A stretch of 64,000 bases of DNA from Moringa oleifera (taxonomy: Eukaryota; Streptophyta; Magnoliopsida; Brassicales; Moringaceae): contig JAJFZO010000191.1 in assembly GCA_021397835.1 (NCBI GenBank), forward strand, positions 3,167,001 to 3,231,000. The letters run 5' to 3'. The position numbers were made by a program, and so were the translations under genes. This document shows, in pieces, positions 10,767-26,440 of this stretch (positions within the stretch are counted from its first letter, which is position 1; each line of letters opens with the position of its first letter). Under the pieces are notes generated by a model that did not search any database, was not told where the DNA came from, and saw nothing but the letters and a program-made list of their open reading frames with translations.

Positions 10767-13575
10767 TCATCCTGTGCTTCTCAAATTATTATGAGGCAGC
10801 CATGGAACTGCACTGTTACCATTGGATTGAGAGGTAAGGCCATGGCTGTATGCATGGGTAGAGTTGCTTTGGGTCTGCACAATCTCCCAAGGCTATAAAA
10901 GAAATACAATGATTTCTTTAAGACCAAATCAAGGACAGAAGTATCAGTTTAAAAGAGTATAATCAGAGAGACAGTTCGGCATGCTCTTATAACTCAATTT
11001 TGTGCTTAATCAGATAATCCACAAGCGGGCTGACCTTAATTTTAGGAGCTCTGTGAGGATCTGGTAGTGGATGATCAGGGTTTGGAGGTGAATCATCGAT
11101 GTCCTGAAATCGATCAAACAGAGAAAGCCAGCATTTATGGTCACAATTCAAAAAGTTAAAATTTGTAATTCAGAAACTTGAGTGGGCTTACTCTTATGCC
11201 AGGTGTTGTCTCACATCTTCGTATCATAACCATAATCTGCAAAATCGGCTGAATTCATAAAGAAAAAGTATGTAAAAAGAACAAAAACATCCGGCTGCTG
11301 AGATAAAGAGAGGCTTTATATCTTTGTGACTGGCATGAACTTGAAATTGAAGTCATTTCACAGGTCAGTTATAAACTCACAGACAGGTAACCAATTAGTA
11401 CATGCCAGCAACTAAGATTGAAAAGTGTCCAGCACACTTTCGACAAACGAGGCTTGTCTAACATAATTCAGATTTTGCAAAATATCTACAAATTGAATAT
11501 GGACAGTTTTTTGGCTGCCTAGTTTCAAAGAACATCAATCAGAAATTAATTAATAATAATGAACCCAAATGAGATAATTCCACAAATGCTTTATTTTTTC
11601 AGCAGAAGCCACGTTACACAGAGTTCGATTTTGTCCACGGACATGAGAATGAATTTTCTTAAGAATTCCAGACAAGAACTACCATATTTTATCTGTGAGA
11701 TGCCATTTGTCCTTCATCTCAGTAGGTGAAGTGAACAAGAGAAACAATCAGTGAGAAAACCTTCTTTGAAGCTAAGATCAAAGGTTAGTCCTAGTATCTT
11801 ATCATCACAATGATGATTAGATCAGAAAATTGGAACTGTAAGAAATCCTAAAGATATTACTACCTAATTCTCCAAACAAAGTATTTACACATGATACATA
11901 CAGCCATCACACCTTACTTCTCCTTGTACTTCATCCACAGGATCTGTCCAAGCCTAGATAAGAGGATAACAAGTGAGACTATCAGCAAATCTCTGAATTC
12001 AGAAGCAGATACACAAGGAGGCCAGAGGTATCCAGTGTTTCTGAAGCGCAATTCTAATGCCCACTTTACAATCCCCAATTATAATCAAAAGCTTACAGAA
12101 GAAAATGTCCTTAATTTAACGAAACTATTACCTCTATAAAAGATTTTGGGGGCTGACCAAAAGAGTGGGGTATAGATCTAGGTGCTCATGACAGCTTCAC
12201 TGGAGAAGAAATCCAAGCCATCAGGATAAGCTTAGTAACATAGTGGAGTTTCACCCATTTTTTAAAAAAAAAAAAGGAGAAAAGGTATGCAGAACAAGCG
12301 CTAAGAATTAAACTATTGTCTTCTGGCATAGTGTTATGGATAATGAAGAATGAAACAGATACACAAATTGGCATCCTTGAGGCATAGGTCAGTGACTACC
12401 CCAACTTCATGGATCCAGGATGCCAGTAAAAAACACTCCAAGCATTTTAAATATCACAAGTTTCTGAAGAGAAAATATAGTGTTCTAGGTGGAAAAACAG
12501 AAGTTCTTGGCAGCATGTTACTTAGTAAAAGCCATTTTGACTACGGAGTCGGCATACTCTTTAGTACCTGTGAGCAGCAAAAGTTAATAAACAAATTCCC
12601 AGATTCACAGTTAAGATATGACTTTGATATTTCGCATTGACTTCACATTTATTTTAAGCACATGGCAGTAAAAGTTTTTAAATAGTCTACAAATTTTGTT
12701 TTTATTTGGCTGATGTTTTGAAGGTACTATCTTGACAGTGAAAAGAGAACCCAGGAACCATCTTTGATCAGGCTGCAGACTCAAAGATGTAATGACTGAG
12801 AAGGAAAACTACTCAACCGATTTCTTGAAAACTCACTGCCTAAAAGATCATGATCTTCAGCATGAAAGCATGCACCATGTAATAGTTTATGGTGGTACCA
12901 TGACCATCCAGACTTGTTTTTTAATTATCGAGAATAAGTGGCAAAAATTTTCTATTTAACTTTATTTTTTGAATTGAAATGTTACATGAATTATAACACA
13001 CAATCATCAATAAGTTGGTAAGTTAACCCCAAGCTTAAATTGTTAATTATGTACTTCGGATAAGGATGGTAGCGTAGCATCTGACTAGTAGACATTTCAT
13101 CCAATGATTAATTTTAAGAATGATTCAAAGAGCTCTATGCAATTAGAAAAATGTATTGCAAAATACTGATTTTATAGTCTATTGTTTTCATGAATATGTA
13201 ATTCATTCTTGATAAGAACACTGAAGACAAGAACTAGCTTATGGGTAAAGTATGTTGAAAACTTCCATTCCAAATAGATGAGGCAAAGATGTATAACACA
13301 GAAATCCATGGAAGAAAGAAATGAGAAAAAAGAAAATCAATCTCCACTATATTTAACAAGATTGACCTACCACTCTCTGATGCATGCTGTGTGTATTGCT
13401 CTGGTCTTTTCTTGGATGACAGCGGATCCTCCTTTGATGCCAATTTCCACAGTGAAACACTCATGGACCTCATATTTTCTACTTGGATGTCCAACCGTTT
13501 CATTAAACCCTCGACGTTTCTCCGCTCTAACAAGATCATGAAACTTCTGCAAATTTTGGAGTCTATGGTCACGTG

Positions 13576-13606
<31 letters not shown>

Positions 13607-15550
13607 CTGCAGATTTGTGTGTGTAAGAGAGAGAGAGAGAGAGAAAGATCTATAAGAAACAAAATGACCAAATTGACAGAGATTCTCAAAATGAAGATCA
13701 TTAGAAATTAACCCCTAGAATTAAATGAAGCTACTAGACAGACCTTCATGTTTTGAGTTAAGCAACTCCAGACTCGCTTTTGCTACATTTATAGCTTCTG
13801 CAGCACCTTTGGCGGCTTCGGTTGTTTCCTCAATTGAACTTGTTCTTGAGCTCTTCCATGTGTTGACATTATATTCTAAAACAACCTTCTGAATCCAAGA
13901 CTTCCACCTAGGCTAAACAAAATTCTAGACAGTGCACTTGTCACCAAATCAAGCAATCATATTTACACTAAATACAAAGTAGGAACAAACATGCAAGACA
14001 TTTTAGTTATGTGACATGGAGGTTCAAACAAATACCTTTAAAAACAAGACTGTCCTGGCACCTGAAGCAGCAAGGAACCCCGGAACAGCAAAATATATGA
14101 CCACTGAAACCATGTTCGTGCGGAAGTCGCTAGAGCAGATACAATCTCAGTATAACTGGCTGGTAGAGAATCTAGAGATTGAAGAAGTGGTGCTGTGGCT
14201 GGTGGTAGAAAGTTTCCAGATGACTTCAACTGCACATCTATTATTGATCGTGGATATGACATGCAAGCACATTAGTAATGCTTGGGGTAGTCATGATCAA
14301 GGATTCAATTTCAAGCACCCAAACAAATGCAAGTACAATCTGATTTTATGAAAAGCCAAAGTTAAATTTGTGGCTTCTTAAAAGAACATCCAAGTTATCA
14401 ACACCATCATAAAGAAAAAAATCCCAGATAATAACTAAAGACTAAAGGAAATGTTATTGTTAACCTTGATTCGAGGTAGGACCCTGTCCATCTTTAATAC
14501 TTGTAAGTGGATCCTATAATCAATAGGAAAGATCAAAATCAAGTGAAGGAGTAAAATGATTACAGAACAAAATGTTTCACAAAATGCTAAAAGTTCATTT
14601 AATGAAACAATCTGCTTACAGGAACACGGCGAAAGGCTTCATCAATTTCCTCATTGTTAAGGCCTTTCTTCTCAAGAAAGTAAGGCCCGTAGGTGATAGG
14701 AGAGCCTCTAACTCTTGGATGTGAAAGAAACTTTACAGCCAATTGCACTAAATCCTCCCGAATTTGTTCAAAGTTTACAAACACAGATTTTGCAGAAATT
14801 TCTCTGAGGCATCTCCACCAAGAATTTCACTGTCATGGTCCATTGCCTTTTCAAGTCCTGGCAATTACAGATCATTGTATCAAAAATCTACAATAGATTT
14901 CTCAAACTGCAAGCTAATGAATTATGTTTGAAGTTAACTATTCAGATGGCAAGCTACAAATGAGCTCTGAATAATCATCCTTTCAAGTATTACAAGTTAG
15001 TCACTAATAAAAAAATTTGAATAACTATTTAAGTGATAGTCATACAGAGAACTCAAAACTTCGCAGAAAGTATTTAAGTTATATTGAAGAGCCTTTTAAA
15101 TTTCGAACAGAAAACCAATAGGAACAAGTTAGTCACTAATAAAAAAATTTGACTAACTATTGTGCGTTAATGTTGCTGCAGAAACAGTTTAGAAAGAGAA
15201 AATGTCCCAAGAAAGTTGAATGATGATAATGCAGTGTTTTTTCTTCTTTCATTTTTTCCAACTTCCTTTAAGCTCATATATCCAAATATAGTTTAGAAAA
15301 ATCACAGCGATACACAAAAAAAAACAGAAAACTAAGGAACATATCAGCATTCGATCAAGGATCAAGCTAGAAAGTAAGTGAATATCGTGAACTGATAATA
15401 GGTTACAGTCATCCAAAGCACTAATACAGAGCGTTGAAAGAGCAGAACATTCACAGATGAAGAGAAGAAAATAGAAGCAAGAGAAATCTCACCTGAGCTT
15501 TGTTGCTCCTCATCTGCAATGTTTAGAGGAGTTGTAGACTCGGTCCCCAT
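10767..15550 (-). pseudogene. PEX14-like peroxin, frame-disrupted and C-terminally short
   Basis: PEX14 docks PEX5 at the peroxisome membrane for matrix-protein import. Minus-strand exons recognised: 15493-15550, 14620-14801, 14465-14513, 14036-14237, 13744-13912, 13526 down to about 13330, 11192-11236, 11035-11103 and 10767-10892. Exon 14620-14801 encodes the conserved PEX14 N-terminal PEX5-binding domain (AVKFLSHPRVRGSP, KKGLNNEEIDEAFRRVP). Exon 14036-14237 holds the hydrophobic segment ending FLAASGAR, followed by RWKSWIQKVVLE and a coiled-coil-like part. In that exon the frame before about 14093 and the frame after 14089 differ by one base; restoring a single T would rejoin both and the phase of the next exon. 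As written, translation stops at the exon end. The protein ends RSTG, lacking most of the usual PEX14 tail. The join between 13330 and 11236 is unresolved. It could be a pseudogene or hold a base-calling error. Confidence 0.75.
13580..13644. repeat. (TG)n and (AG)n microsatellites
   Basis: About 13 TG units at 13580-13606 are followed by about nine AG units at 13626-13644. They lie in the intron just upstream of the coiled-coil exon of the PEX14-like gene. Confidence 0.95.
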
Positions 15551-16360
15551 AGTTTCAACTCATGTGAAAATTGAAACACAGAATCATTTTATTACACCAT
15601 TGCTGTTTGTATGTGAAGTGGTGCACATTTATCTATATGCAGACGAACAGAGCAGAGAAAGCCTGAAGGAGAGAAAAGTCGACCAATAAAATCAGTGATC
15701 ATGCAAAGACTATTTGAAGACGACCAAGAGAAAGCACACGGCCCTATTCAGGCTTGATAATCCGCCTAAGCCCGGCCTCTTTGGATTCAAAAGCGAGCTG
15801 TACGAGCCCGTTTTGAGTAAGCCAACAAATCAGAGTCTGAATTCAGTTGCGATCAATGAACTAAACTTGTAGCCCAAGCCCATTTGGACCTTAAAAAACG
15901 CAAATCTAAACGATAAATTCCATGTTTTATTCTCAATCCAATGAATACAATTCGGCTCACCAACAGTCTTCTTGTTTTTTCCTTTCAAACAAATTTGGTT
16001 TTTACCCCAAGCAATTAGAAGAGCTACACCAAGAGAAAGGGATGTGCGGCAAGAGATACCCATCTATAAGATAAAAGCACCATGTTGATTCACCTTTCGC
16101 TTTCTTTATCCATTAAAGAACCTGACCCTCTGAATTCTTTTCTTTGGTCCACAACAATGGATGGCTACGCTTTCACTTCCCCGCCTCTCTTCTACGCCTG
16201 CTTTGTTTCTTACCCAATCAGTCTCATTAAGCAACGTAATCTCCCTTCCCCATGCCTTTCCCCTTCTGCTTCTCCATATTCTTTTTAACCTAACCCTTCA
16301 AACAAATTAAAAAGAGTCCACTTATCAGCCCAAAAGCTTACCTTCCCCTTTCAGGTACTA

Positions 16361-16399
<39 letters not shown>

Positions 16400-19281
16400 T
16401 GATTAATTTTGTCCTGCAACTGCTCGCAAAAGCCACGGAGAAGAAAAGCTGTGGTCACATCCCGCACTCTCTGGAGTAAAGAAGGGTTCCAACCTTCAAT
16501 TATTCCGTTTTGACTTTTCATCAATGGAAACCAAGCCCTTAGGCACAATGAAGGGCTGTGGCTCGTGTAATTAGTTAGAATTATAATATTAAGTGCCAGC
16601 TGAGTCCATCAGCATGGGCCCAATTTAATTTGGATAAGATCTTGGAACCAGTCACTGCCACTCGCGCCCCAAAACAGCTACGGACCTCTAATTTGATATA
16701 ATTAATGGTAAGGGCCACCTTGGGCAACTCCCTCTTTAATATTTGATAAGGTTTGTTGCTTAATGTATTCACAGGTTGGTGGAGGAGCTACAGAGAAGCA
16801 ATGGCCAGAAAGTTTAGGAGGTGCATGATCCTATGTTGTGGGAGAAAGGGCCAGGTAACATTTCTAGGCAATTTTTTTATTAACATGATTTTTATTGATT
16901 TTTTTAAGAAATATTAATATGTATCAATTAAAATATATATTAATAATTTATTTTACGATAAATATTTAAAAAAACTAAACTATACAAATACCAACTGGTT
17001 CAATTATATTCATAATGTTTTTAATTTAGTTCAAAATGAACTTTGGATCAAATGGATGTAAAAGTTAATGATATTTTCACTTTAAAAATATCTCAAATAA
17101 AACCTTCATTAAATTTTATGCCTATTTTTTAAAATTTAAATAATTTTTGATGAACTATTTTTTAATGAATTTTTCAAATTTTTAGTTGTGTAAAATAATA
17201 TATATATATATATATATTCAAAATTTATGTTTATAAAAAATTTTAAATCAATATTCAATCTATTGTATTCTAAATTTTTAATTTATGATAAAATCTGAAT
17301 TAAATTAAATTAAAATATCATGAGTAATAATTAAACTATCTGATACTTTAGAATTCAAATAAAACAGTGAATTTTAATTTTAATTTATTTTTTAATTAAT
17401 ATAGTAAATTATAAATATATATTTAAAAAACTTTGGTCCAAAAGTAAAACAGAAAATAATTAAACAACAGTCAGAATGCATCTCCTTTGATTTGGGTACA
17501 CCAAGGGGATATGCTTAATCACATGAATTTAAAATTAGAGATTTTTTTTAACTATAATTTGATTATTTTTACCTAAATTATCAAAAAAAAAAAAGGTGAA
17601 TTCTGATATGCAGAGTTAGACTAATTCCTGCCTAGGTGCTAAATATTGAACTTTAAGCAATTTGTCATTTACATTAACATGGAAGCTTCCTTAGACCTTG
17701 AATTTCACACACGTTCAGATCGTCAAATTCCAGTTACCAAGGTTCAATCACACCCAACCATTTCCCAATCATACCCACAGTTACTTATTTACTGGGGCCT
17801 CCATTTATTTATTTATTTTAAAAAAATGGAAGAAATCAATGTTTTACTTTTGCCTGTTGAAAACGAAGAAAAACTCTCAATACTTCCAAAAAGGCTAGTC
17901 TGTGAGGGTGGCAAGTCTGTCTAACCATTTATAAGCACCTGTATTGAATGATTGGTAATTGGGTTGGGGCTTGAACCACTTCCATATACCCGTCTTCATT
18001 ACTAGTCGGAATTTTTTCCCCATGAACAAAGCCTCGAATTCGCCTCAGATTCACCCTGCCAACACAGTTCTTCGCCATCTCTGTTACATCGTAATATGCG
18101 CCGTTTGAAAGCTTCCCGCACGTCTCCTCTCGCCCCATTTGCGTCAGCAAGACTCAGCCGAGACATTCTCCTAACTAAATTACCCTTTAATTACCCAAAC
18201 TTTTTCCGTGCCGAATTAATTATAATAAAAAATTATAAAAATAAATATAATATACATCTATTCTGAAATAAGTCATGAAGTATAAAAATAATAAAATTTA
18301 TTTTATTCTATTATTTATTAAAATATTGAAAAAATAATTTAAATAAATTATATACTTAATTTTAAGTTTATCATTTGAATTTTAAATATTTTTTGAATGA
18401 TCTTTAATCTGAATATCTTTCATTTTTTGATAAAAATTTATTTAAATTAAATTAATATATCAAAATTAAATTGATAATATTTTGAAAAAATTTATTTAGT
18501 GACATGAAATAAACATTGGAGTATTATATATCTTTGCAAAAAATTAACTGTTGAAATAATTATTTCATACCATAGAAATAATTTTGTAAGAAAATTAATA
18601 TAATAAATTGGGCTGTTGAAATTAAATATTATGATATTAAAACCATAAAGATAACATTAACGACTCAATCAATATGCAAGTATGAAGTATTAAAAAGTGA
18701 GGGGCTTTTTTGTCTGTATATATTTTTTATGGTCCATTTTATGATTAGTTATTGCATCAACAACTACTAATAATATTTTTATAGCGACATTATTTTGAAA
18801 ATTTATCGCGTGAATCTGTTAAGTTGTTTTTTAAATAGGGAATGAGTTAATCATTCAAAAAAATAATTAATTAAAAGCTTTTCTATTATTTTATCCCTAA
18901 ATAATTATGTTTATAGATTGTCAACAATTAACTGCAGGGAATCGTGTTTTCAACGGCACATTTAGTTGACTATGCTGCTGTCGTCTCTAATTAAAGTTTA
19001 TTTTATCGATCACGCGTCGTATAGTCATTCTCTTATCAAAATGAAGCCCGACAGATCCGATAAATTTGGGGACTGATATCTGATCTGAAAATATGTATTC
19101 TACAACCGGTTGCACTGGAGCCTATACCCATAACCCCCCTGTCGGGTGTTCCAATTCAGTGTTCTGTTTAAGAATCAATTAATGTTGAAATTAGACCGGA
19201 AACTTCGGTTCGGATTTTAACCACGGTTAATCTCTCGCGTAAACAGAAATTACTGCTCTTAGTCAATCCATCAGCTGCTCT
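15551..19281. other. Intergenic with microsatellites and a small G+C-richer island
   Basis: No gene is supported. (TC)n lies at 16364-16391 and (AT)n near 17199-17217. A patch at about 16781-16855 reads as a possible short exon with a GTAACA donor but has no partner. At 17930-18166 a less AT-rich island is open in two minus-strand frames of 54-70 codons with no recognisable family. 18180-18900 is almost pure A/T. Confidence 0.5.
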
Positions 19282-19289
19282 TATAAATA
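19282..19289 (+). promoter_or_regulatory. TATA box of carbonic anhydrase gene
   Basis: TATAAATA lies upstream of a leader exon that ends at 19428. It predicts transcription starting near 19315. Confidence 0.6.
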
Positions 19290-19428
19290 CAAGGCAGTCT
19301 TTAAGGCTACAGATATGTGACTTAACCGTCAAGAGCTTCTGCTTTATTGTCTCGTGAAAGAGGGGATATTACGTTGTTAATTATCGTCCCTTCCGAATTC
19401 CGGAAACAGCAGAATCTCAGTAGCAAAG

Positions 19429-19953
19429 GTTAGTACGGGTGCTTCTTTATCGGCGACAAGCTCAAGTTACTCTTCTTGGTTTGTCGATCTCTGTTCACAT
19501 GAAAATCCTCATCACAGCTTTTGATTTCACTGAATGTGAAGGTTGTTTTGCTCTCCTCCTTTTCACGGGTATCTGGACATTTCCAGATTACCGTGCGGTG
19601 TTCTTTTTCATTGAATTGCCTCTGTTTCTGGTCAACATTTCATGACAAGATGAATTCACTTGGGGTTAATTACTTGAATCTTATTTAACTATGGAAATTT
19701 TGGTTTATCTTTTGATCTCGGTATCTTAGCGTTTGATATTGACCTCTTGTGGGAATGATCGGAAGTTTTCTTGTTGAGCCATGAAACTTGTTTGGATTCG
19801 TTGATGAGAGTAATCTAGTTCCCTTGTTGGAAGATTAACCATCAATTTTCTAGTTTTCATCCCGTCAGACTCCAAAGCTTCATAAGAGATCATAATAGAT
19901 TTCCTGTGTTTTATTTTTCCTTCATTTTGTGAATTCGTTTTTGTGATTAACAG
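19429..19953 (+). other. 5' UTR intron of carbonic anhydrase gene
   Basis: Donor AAAG/GTTAGT at 19429 and acceptor TTAACAG ending at 19953 bracket a 525-base intron that ends nine bases before the start codon. Leader introns often raise expression in plants. Confidence 0.6.
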
Positions 19954-19962
19954 AGAGAAGAG

Positions 19963-22900
19963 ATGGCGACGGACTCATACGAGGAGGCCATTGCAGGACT
20001 GACAAAGCTTCTCAGGTACTAACCATCTTCTCTGTCTTTTACCGTCCAAAAAAAAAACAGTCCATGATTGATATTATCAGCAACGGCTTTCCTTCATCAA
20101 TCCCTGCTAATAAGTCAGTCGAGTTATCAGCAATGTTTGAATGGAAAAGAAGGAAAAAAGGAACTGTAGGTAAACCGCGTTTCAAGCTGGTAGTTGTTTC
20201 CACATGGAGAAGGGTGGGCGGTCATGAATCATGGGTCCCCCATCCCCCCCCCGACCGCTTTAATGTTATCAGCTAACAGTTTCTGCTTTTCGGTCGCAGT
20301 GAGAAAGCCGACCTTGGGACCCTGGCCGCAGTAAAAGTCCAGCAGCTGACGGCCGAGTTGGAGGCTGCAGAGTCAACTGAATTCGACCCGAATGACAGGA
20401 TCAGAACCGGGTTCAATCACTTCAGGAAGGAGAAATTTGAGTACGAGTTTTTTTCTCTGTTTTTCTTTTCTTGTAAGCCCGTCTAAGCTTCTGAATGAAA
20501 TGTTGGTTTATGTTGATATTTGATGGGATTTATTTTTTCTAATTTCTTTAAGGCACTGTACTTGCCCTTTGAATGCCGGACTTAACATGACCTTAAGCCA
20601 ATGGTTTGTCCTATGCGAAGGTTAAAAGAAAAAAAAAATCAGATCTGCATTGATCTTTACTCTTATTATATTGTGTACAATTGCTGCATCTCACTAATAG
20701 TGGAAGCTCCAAAGCTTTTTAAAGAAAGACCCATAGTGGTGTAGATTGTATAGGTAAATTGACTAATAATAGTTGTAGAAGCAGAAAAGAAATTGTGCCT
20801 ACAGTGGTTGCAGGTTGACTTTACTTCTGTGCTAACTGACGAGGAATTTTATGTATATGCTTTCTGCAGGAAGAATTCTGAAGTGTACGGCCAACTCGCC
20901 AAAGGCCAGAGCCCAAAGGTTAATTGTCATTTTACTGTGAATGTTTGCCTTATTATTTTTCTGTTTATTTGTGGGTCTCCTTTTGGATGTTTGTGCTCAT
21001 CGGTTTATCCCCATTAAACAAAGATGGGCTTCTTTTCTGCTTCTTTTATTCTTTTTGTGTTGTATGGAAAGGATGAAAATTTTGTGTGGCCGCATGTGGT
21101 CAACTGAAGAGTTAGGTCGATTATCTTTTTGTGCTTTCTTTTGTAAATTGCACTTTTTTTAGTAAATTATTTTATTAAAACAATAGGCAACAACAGCCAG
21201 ATTATTTAGTGTTGAAAATTGTTATTCTTAATGAAAAATTAAAATTTATTTATTTTTACTATTTATCTTCATAAAATAAGATTCAATGTTTTATAATATA
21301 ATGAATATATGAACTTCAAATTATGTTTATAGATTTAAGTAATTATATCCTGTCATTATATTATAACATCTAATTATTGTCAAACTTATGACGTGACTTG
21401 TTATATGTTTCAAAAAGAAATTAACTTTTAATTACGTGTAATAATGGATATTTGAGAATATGTTGACACATTTCAATTTATTTGGGTTGCTTCTTTCATT
21501 TTTGATCATATCATTGATCAGTTTGACACCTATAAGCTAACATCGTTTCAATTATGTGCAGTTTCTGGTATTTGCATGCTCTGATTCTCGTGTTTGCCCT
21601 TCACATATCCTTAATTTCCAACCAGGGGAGGCCTTTATGGTCAGGAACATTGCCAACATGATTCCTCCATATAATCAGGTTTGCTTAATTTATCAACATT
21701 AGTTAGTAATAAACAATTACTTGTTCCTATAAAGCATTACAGTTTACTGTATTCATATTTGTTCCTATTTGTATTTGTGATAGATCCTCATTTTTATTTT
21801 TTGGATTATTAATTAATCCATATACTAAGAGTAAAATATTATCAAAAATATAACAAACATGGTAGATATTAACAATACCCCTTTGATTGATTTTTGTATT
21901 ATTACTTAAAATAATAACTTTTTGGTTCTGTTTTATATGAATTTTCTGTTTATTTGACCCACCTTGCTTGCTGCAGGATGCATGTTCTGCAGTGGGGGCG
22001 GCTATTGAATATGCGGTCTTACATCTGAAGGTGAATATATTAGCACTTACCTTATTCATCTTTATTTTATTTGTAATCTAGATATTTTTTTTTTCTTGTG
22101 AAAATGGCTTATTTGGTTGGTGAAGATATGGGTGGTGACAACATGACGCCCAGTCTTTTATCATGCCCCACGCAACTTTACCCACCAAACCAAAAAGTGA
22201 TGCTTTTGATTCTTTTTCTTCCTTCAAGGAGACCTTTTACAAATTGGAATCTGAGCTAGGTTTTCTTTGCATGGCTAGCTTTAACAATGAACTACCTTAC
22301 ATAATTTTTTGTATTGAAAAAACTAATTATCTGTAACAATTAATTTCTTCAGCTATTTCACATTATCTTTTTTTTAACATTTATTTTTAATCATGATAAC
22401 TGAATTCAAGAATTAAACAATTTTACAAGATAAAGTCTGTCGTTTTTCTCTCACTTTTTGTTTGCAACTGATATGGATGAGAATAATGGATTCTTTAGGT
22501 GGAAAATATCGTGGTCATCGGGCACAGTTATTGTGGTGGCATAAAGGGGCTTATGTCTATGCCAGATGATGGGACTACTTCCAGGTAAGACTTGTCATGA
22601 TTATGAAATAAAGCCCAATTAAAACTTCGTACTTAATCATGTAAGGTATATTATTGGGGTATATATTAGAGAGAATGAATCAAAAGATATTTATCAAACA
22701 TTTTAGTTTCTCAACTTTTTTAGTACTTCTGATGTTGGGTTTCTGCTTCATTTGATGCCATTGCACTTCCCTTGTGAATATTATTAAAGAATTTGGAGCA
22801 TGGTTGTACCATATTCTTGGAGGAGTCTGAAAAGGAAACTCTAAAGCTACTTTAGAAACATATTAATATTTCTTGTCATCCCAAGTATTAGAACCCTTTA

Positions 22901-23898
22901 ATTATTGCCAAAATGTTTCACCATCTTTACAATAATTGCACATGCTGTGGCTTTCTTTTTCTATACATTCTTTAAGCTTATTCTCCATTGGTTCCTTTAT
23001 AGATGGATCAAATCAAGTTTTATGTATCGTTGATCTTGATCATTATATGTTACTCTTTATCTATATATTGCTTAAAGATGACCTAAAAAATTTTCATTAT
23101 ACTTTGCAGTAATACTGTTTCTTCATTCAATGCAATTCTCATTAGCTTGCATTTTAGCTTAAAAGTTAAATTATTATAAGAGTAAAAGAAAGATGAAGAT
23201 TTCAGGTAATGGGTGCTCAGTGCATTGTAACTAACCTATTTTCCTTTCCTTTTTCATATATTGAACTCTCAGTGACTTCATAGAGACTTGGGTCAAAATT
23301 GGTACACCGGCAAAGAACAAGGTGAAAAAAGAGTTGAACCATTTAACTTTTGAAGAGCAGTGCACCTGTTGTGAGAAGGTCAGTAACATTTTGTATTATT
23401 ACTAGTTAGTTAGTTCATTAGTTTAAAGTGATTTAAGTTCAAAAAACTATTAAGTAAAATGAACTCAAATAAAATAATGTAAGAAGGGATCACATATGAC
23501 CTCAATCTCAATGTTTGAGAGCTCATGAGACCATGCAACCTAGCATATGAAAACAACTCATAGATAACAGAGAACTGCATTAATGTCATCCAATTGATTA
23601 CCCTGTTGATATTTCTTAGCTTATGTGTGTGAAAATGATAATATCACATGAAAGCAAATAATAAATTTTCACAAAATCCCTGAATTTCTACTAGATGAGT
23701 AACAAATATTGTTTTCTCTGTGACTGTATACAGGAAGCCGTGAATGTATCCCTGGGAAATTTATTAACATACCCATATGTGATGGAGGGTGTGGCCAAGA
23801 AAACTTTATCTCTCAAGGGTGCACACTACAACTTTGTGGATGGTAGTTTTGAGCATTGGGATCTGGACTTGAAAGTTTCACCTGCATTGGTCTCATGA
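19963..23898 (+). CDS. Beta carbonic anhydrase (cytosolic type)
   Basis: Zinc enzyme for reversible hydration of CO2 to bicarbonate. Eight coding exons, all GT-AG with consistent phase: 19963-20015, 20300-20440, 20870-20918, 21562-21678, 21977-22030, 22499-22584, 23273-23378 and 23734-23898, giving 256 residues. The beta-class active site is intact: Cys87, Asp89 and Arg91 in CSDSRV, then His147 and Cys150 in [12 protein letters not shown]. The C-terminal part has [20 protein letters not shown] and RGAHY-type [10 protein letters not shown]. No transit peptide precedes the [12 protein letters not shown] region, and the length matches plant cytosolic or plasma-membrane-associated isoforms (BCA2/3/4-like). 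Localisation is an inference, since an alternative leader could add a targeting sequence. It is convergent with the AOR-like gene, about 520 bases between stop codons. Confidence 0.93.
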
Positions 23899-24416
23899 GT
23901 ATCTGCCATTCTCCGTCCCTGGCTTTCAGTTTATAATCGCCTCCTATATAGTGCAAGCTGTCCATTTTCATAAATAAAATAGTGCCTGTCTGTATCTTTT
24001 CTAGTTTGCTTGAGCAACATAATGGATGTGTTTATGTTTTCCCCACCAGTTGAATGATAATCCCTTTGTCTTTTAGCAATCGAATTTGTCCTTATTTAAG
24101 CTAAGTTTTCTTTGTTTTTGCTATTTAAGTGGAGCCAAGGACTTGATTGGTAGCCAACTACAGATTTAAGACCCAATCAAAATGACACTTTTGAGCCCAG
24201 CCAGCTGAACCAAAAGCGTATTTACGCCCACCCACTGTGAACCTAGCAGAGCCACATGGGCGGGTCAGTTGAACTAAATAGACCCACAATGCACCATTAA
24301 AAACAGTGTAGCAGCAGAAAATCTGAATCCTTATATTTAGGACACCAAGTATTCACAGGTCTCTATTCTCATAACTGAGTCAGCAAAATAAGGTACAAAA
24401 TGGATTCCCATTTCTC

Positions 24417-26207
<1,791 letters not shown>

Positions 26208-26440
26208 TCTCTGTTCCTATTGGCCTTTTTACGATTGGATGTGTGCCCGTTGTGTGGTGACACGAAAATGATGATGCGCTGTTACGGAAGGAACCATGAA
26301 TTTTTGAAAATATTTTTTAAAAAATAAAAATATATTTTTTATATTATTAAAAAATTTTATATTCAAAAAATATCAAATTAAATTTTAATTTATCAATTTA
26401 ATTTAAATTGAATATTGAATTAGAAGGCTCACTTTAAACA

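Noticed and set aside
16351..16548. Minus-strand ORF ending in an Arg-Glu repeat
   Set aside because: The tail is translation of the (TC)n microsatellite and the rest matches no family I know.
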